Shown here piece by piece: positions 38,810 through 39,860 of a DNA stretch of 39,860 bases. The notes under the pieces were generated by a model. It did no database searches. It was not told the origin of the DNA and saw only the letters and a list, made by a program, of their open reading frames with translations. How positions within the stretch are numbered: the first letter of the stretch is position 1; each line of letters opens with the position of its first letter. This DNA comes from Gammaproteobacteria bacterium (GTDB taxonomy: Bacteria; Pseudomonadota; Gammaproteobacteria; JAKEHO01), in contig JAPUIX010000012.1 of NCBI GenBank assembly GCA_027296625.1, forward strand, positions 1-39,860, given 5' to 3'. The translations under genes were made by a program, and so were the position numbers.

Positions 38810-39658
38810 CTATTCCAGCACGGCATCAATATTGATGCTGCCCCCGTCCCATTCGATGGGTCCCTTGAGCTTCATGGGCATCTTGAACGCAACCGCCTTA
38901 TCACTGTCTTCAATGTCCGCCGGCCAGAGCGGTATGGCCCGGGTCGCCCCGGGCAGGATGGGGGATGGCGAGACCACCAGGTCCAGCAATTGACCGTTGG
39001 CATCTTCGGCTTCCAGTAGCCCTGCCGGGCGTCCATGGGCATTGCCAGCGTTGTGAAAGACGGCCACCGGTACCGGGCGCCCGTCCACCTCTTGGAGGCG
39101 GACTTCCTGAAACTGAAGATTCGGCTTGGCATCGCCCACGCCCACATAGACGACTATTGCGATCTGGCCTGCGATGGGAAAGCGAATATCCCCCATCTCG
39201 GCGAAGATGTCGGCCTCCGGTGGCGGGGCCACCAGGATTGCAAAGCGGCACTCGCCGGCCGGGGCATCCGGTGGAATATGGACCTCAAAGCGGTAGTTTT
39301 TACGCCCCCCCGGGGGAAGCTTTAGACGGCGTCGTTCGATGCGCACCCAGGGACGGCAGCTGCCGGGCTGCAGGGCTTCGGGATGGATGATGATGCCGCC
39401 CTCCTTGTTGAGGTCCCAATCGGCAGTCCGCAACACATACTCCCCGATGTCATTGCCGGCATTGCCGATCTGCACCACCTCCCGAACCTTCTCACCGGGT
39501 TTGCCCTGCAACTCAAAACGCGGCGGCGAGATGATGGCGGCAAACTCGCCTGCAAACAGGGCCTCTGGGACCATGGACGCGGCCACCAGCAGCACCAGCG
39601 CTGCGATGCGGACCTGACACACGATTTCTGTTTTCAATTTAATCGACGTCGATCTCAT
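38810..39658 (-). CDS. PapD-like periplasmic chaperone
   Basis: A 282-residue protein with a signal peptide (about 1-37, ending ALFA) and two Ig-like domains of the pilus-chaperone type. Near the N-terminus is ISPPRFELQGKPGEKVREVV with R47, the position of the conserved chaperone arginine. The middle has CRPWVRIERRRLKLPPGGRK, matching the PapD F1-G1 loop region with its basic residues. A second domain starts near residue 175. C101 and C137 could form a disulfide. The ATG at 39658 overlaps the end of the upstream gene by 20 nt, suggesting coupling; a TTG at 39670 is an alternative. It converges with the beta-barrel gene, 13 nt between stops. Confidence 0.78.
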   Translation of the reverse strand: MRSTSIKLKTEIVCQVRIAALVLLVAASMVPEALFAGEFAAIISPPRFELQGKPGEKVREVVQIGNAGNDIGEYVLRTADWDLNKEGGIIIHPEALQPGSCRPWVRIERRRLKLPPGGRKNYRFEVHIPPDAPAGECRFAILVAPPPEADIFAEMGDIRFPIAGQIAIVVYVGVGDAKPNLQFQEVRLQEVDGRPVPVAVFHNAGNAHGRPAGLLEAEDANGQLLDLVVSPSPILPGATRAIPLWPADIEDSDKAVAFKMPMKLKGPIEWDGGSINIDAVLE

Positions 39659-39860
39659 AAATCGGGTCAAAACTGAGCGGCACCACTAAATCGCGGGAAT
39701 CAATATACATGGTAAAGTCGAAGATATCCGTCATCAGGGGTGCCGGGATCGGGCCTTCGAAGATCTGGTGGCGATTGCCCGCCACCACCGATCCATTGTT
39801 AAAGATGCCCTGCGTCTTCCACTCCAAGCGGATGGCGTTGGGGCTCCTCAAACCCCGGAT
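39639..39860 (-). CDS. Unknown protein, C-terminal 73 residues (5' part beyond the window)
   Basis: A minus-strand frame open to the right edge, ending with TAA at 39639-39641. The visible residues are beta-rich and acidic at the end (FDPIYEIDVD), with RLEWKTQGIFNNG and TDIFDFTMYIDSRDL. I do not recognise a family. It overlaps the chaperone start by 20 nt, so it is almost certainly coexpressed with it. A fibre subunit or other chaperone client is plausible but unproven. Confidence 0.55.
   Translation of the reverse strand: MRGLRSPNAIRLEWKTQGIFNNGSVVAGNRHQIFEGPIPAPLMTDIFDFTMYIDSRDLVVPLSFDPIYEIDVD

Noticed and set aside
37966-38829. 287-residue antisense frame under the beta-barrel gene
   Set aside because: It is a shadow of the plus-strand gene in GC-rich DNA. 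The plus strand has a signal peptide and a recognisable domain.

Overview
The window is a chromosomal segment of a mid-GC gammaproteobacterium. The evidence is the combination of ZipA, RseA/RseB/RseC, MucD, an E. coli-like RNase E catalytic core and YceD/YceF. Gene order is close to Pseudomonas: nadB is divergent from the sigma-E operon with mucD, then lepA-lepB-DUF4845-rnc-era-recO-pdxJ-acpS; rne is divergent from rluC-HAD-sppA, then maf, yceD-rpmF-plsX-fab genes, pabC-mltG-tmk-holB-pilZ-tatD. The genus cannot be fixed from sequence alone. fabH inside the fab cluster is more E. coli-like.

Layout. 1-3.9 kb: the 3' part of smc, then zipA and ligA (chromosome organisation, division, DNA ligation). 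4.0-5.6 kb: nadB on the minus strand. 5.7-10.0 kb: rpoE-rseA-rseB-rseC-mucD, the envelope-stress regulon core, with a very good sigma-E promoter in front of rpoE. 10.3-17.0 kb: lepA, lepB, DUF4845, rnc, era, recO, pdxJ, acpS (translation, secretion, RNA processing, repair, cofactor synthesis). 17.2-19.6 kb: rne on the minus strand with a long structured 5' leader. 20.2-22.8 kb: rluC, a HAD phosphatase and sppA. 22.8-23.4 kb: maf/yceF on the minus strand. 23.6-34.9 kb: one long plus-strand housekeeping block carrying yceD-rpmF, the type II fatty-acid genes (plsX, fabH, fabD, fabG, acpP, fabF), then pabC, mltG, tmk, holB, pilZ and tatD, many with 1-8 nt overlaps.

From about 34.9 kb the housekeeping order ends. 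A class V PLP enzyme (minus strand) is followed by a 615-nt gap. Then comes a 721-residue secreted or outer-membrane beta-rich protein with one SdrD-B-like domain, convergent with a PapD-like periplasmic chaperone and the 3' end of a third gene overlapping the chaperone start. By eye the last 3.3 kb is more GC-rich than the fab block. This right end is the best candidate for a poorly described system: a non-canonical chaperone/usher-like surface-assembly locus, cut by the window edge.

Other points of interest: rnc has no in-frame canonical start at its true N-terminus, consistent with one extra G after an ATG; yceD appears to be read from a leaderless or nearly leaderless mRNA; an intrinsic terminator lies between acpP and fabF; and the rne leader is about 500 nt. 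No rRNA, tRNA, CRISPR array, insertion sequence or phage gene was found.
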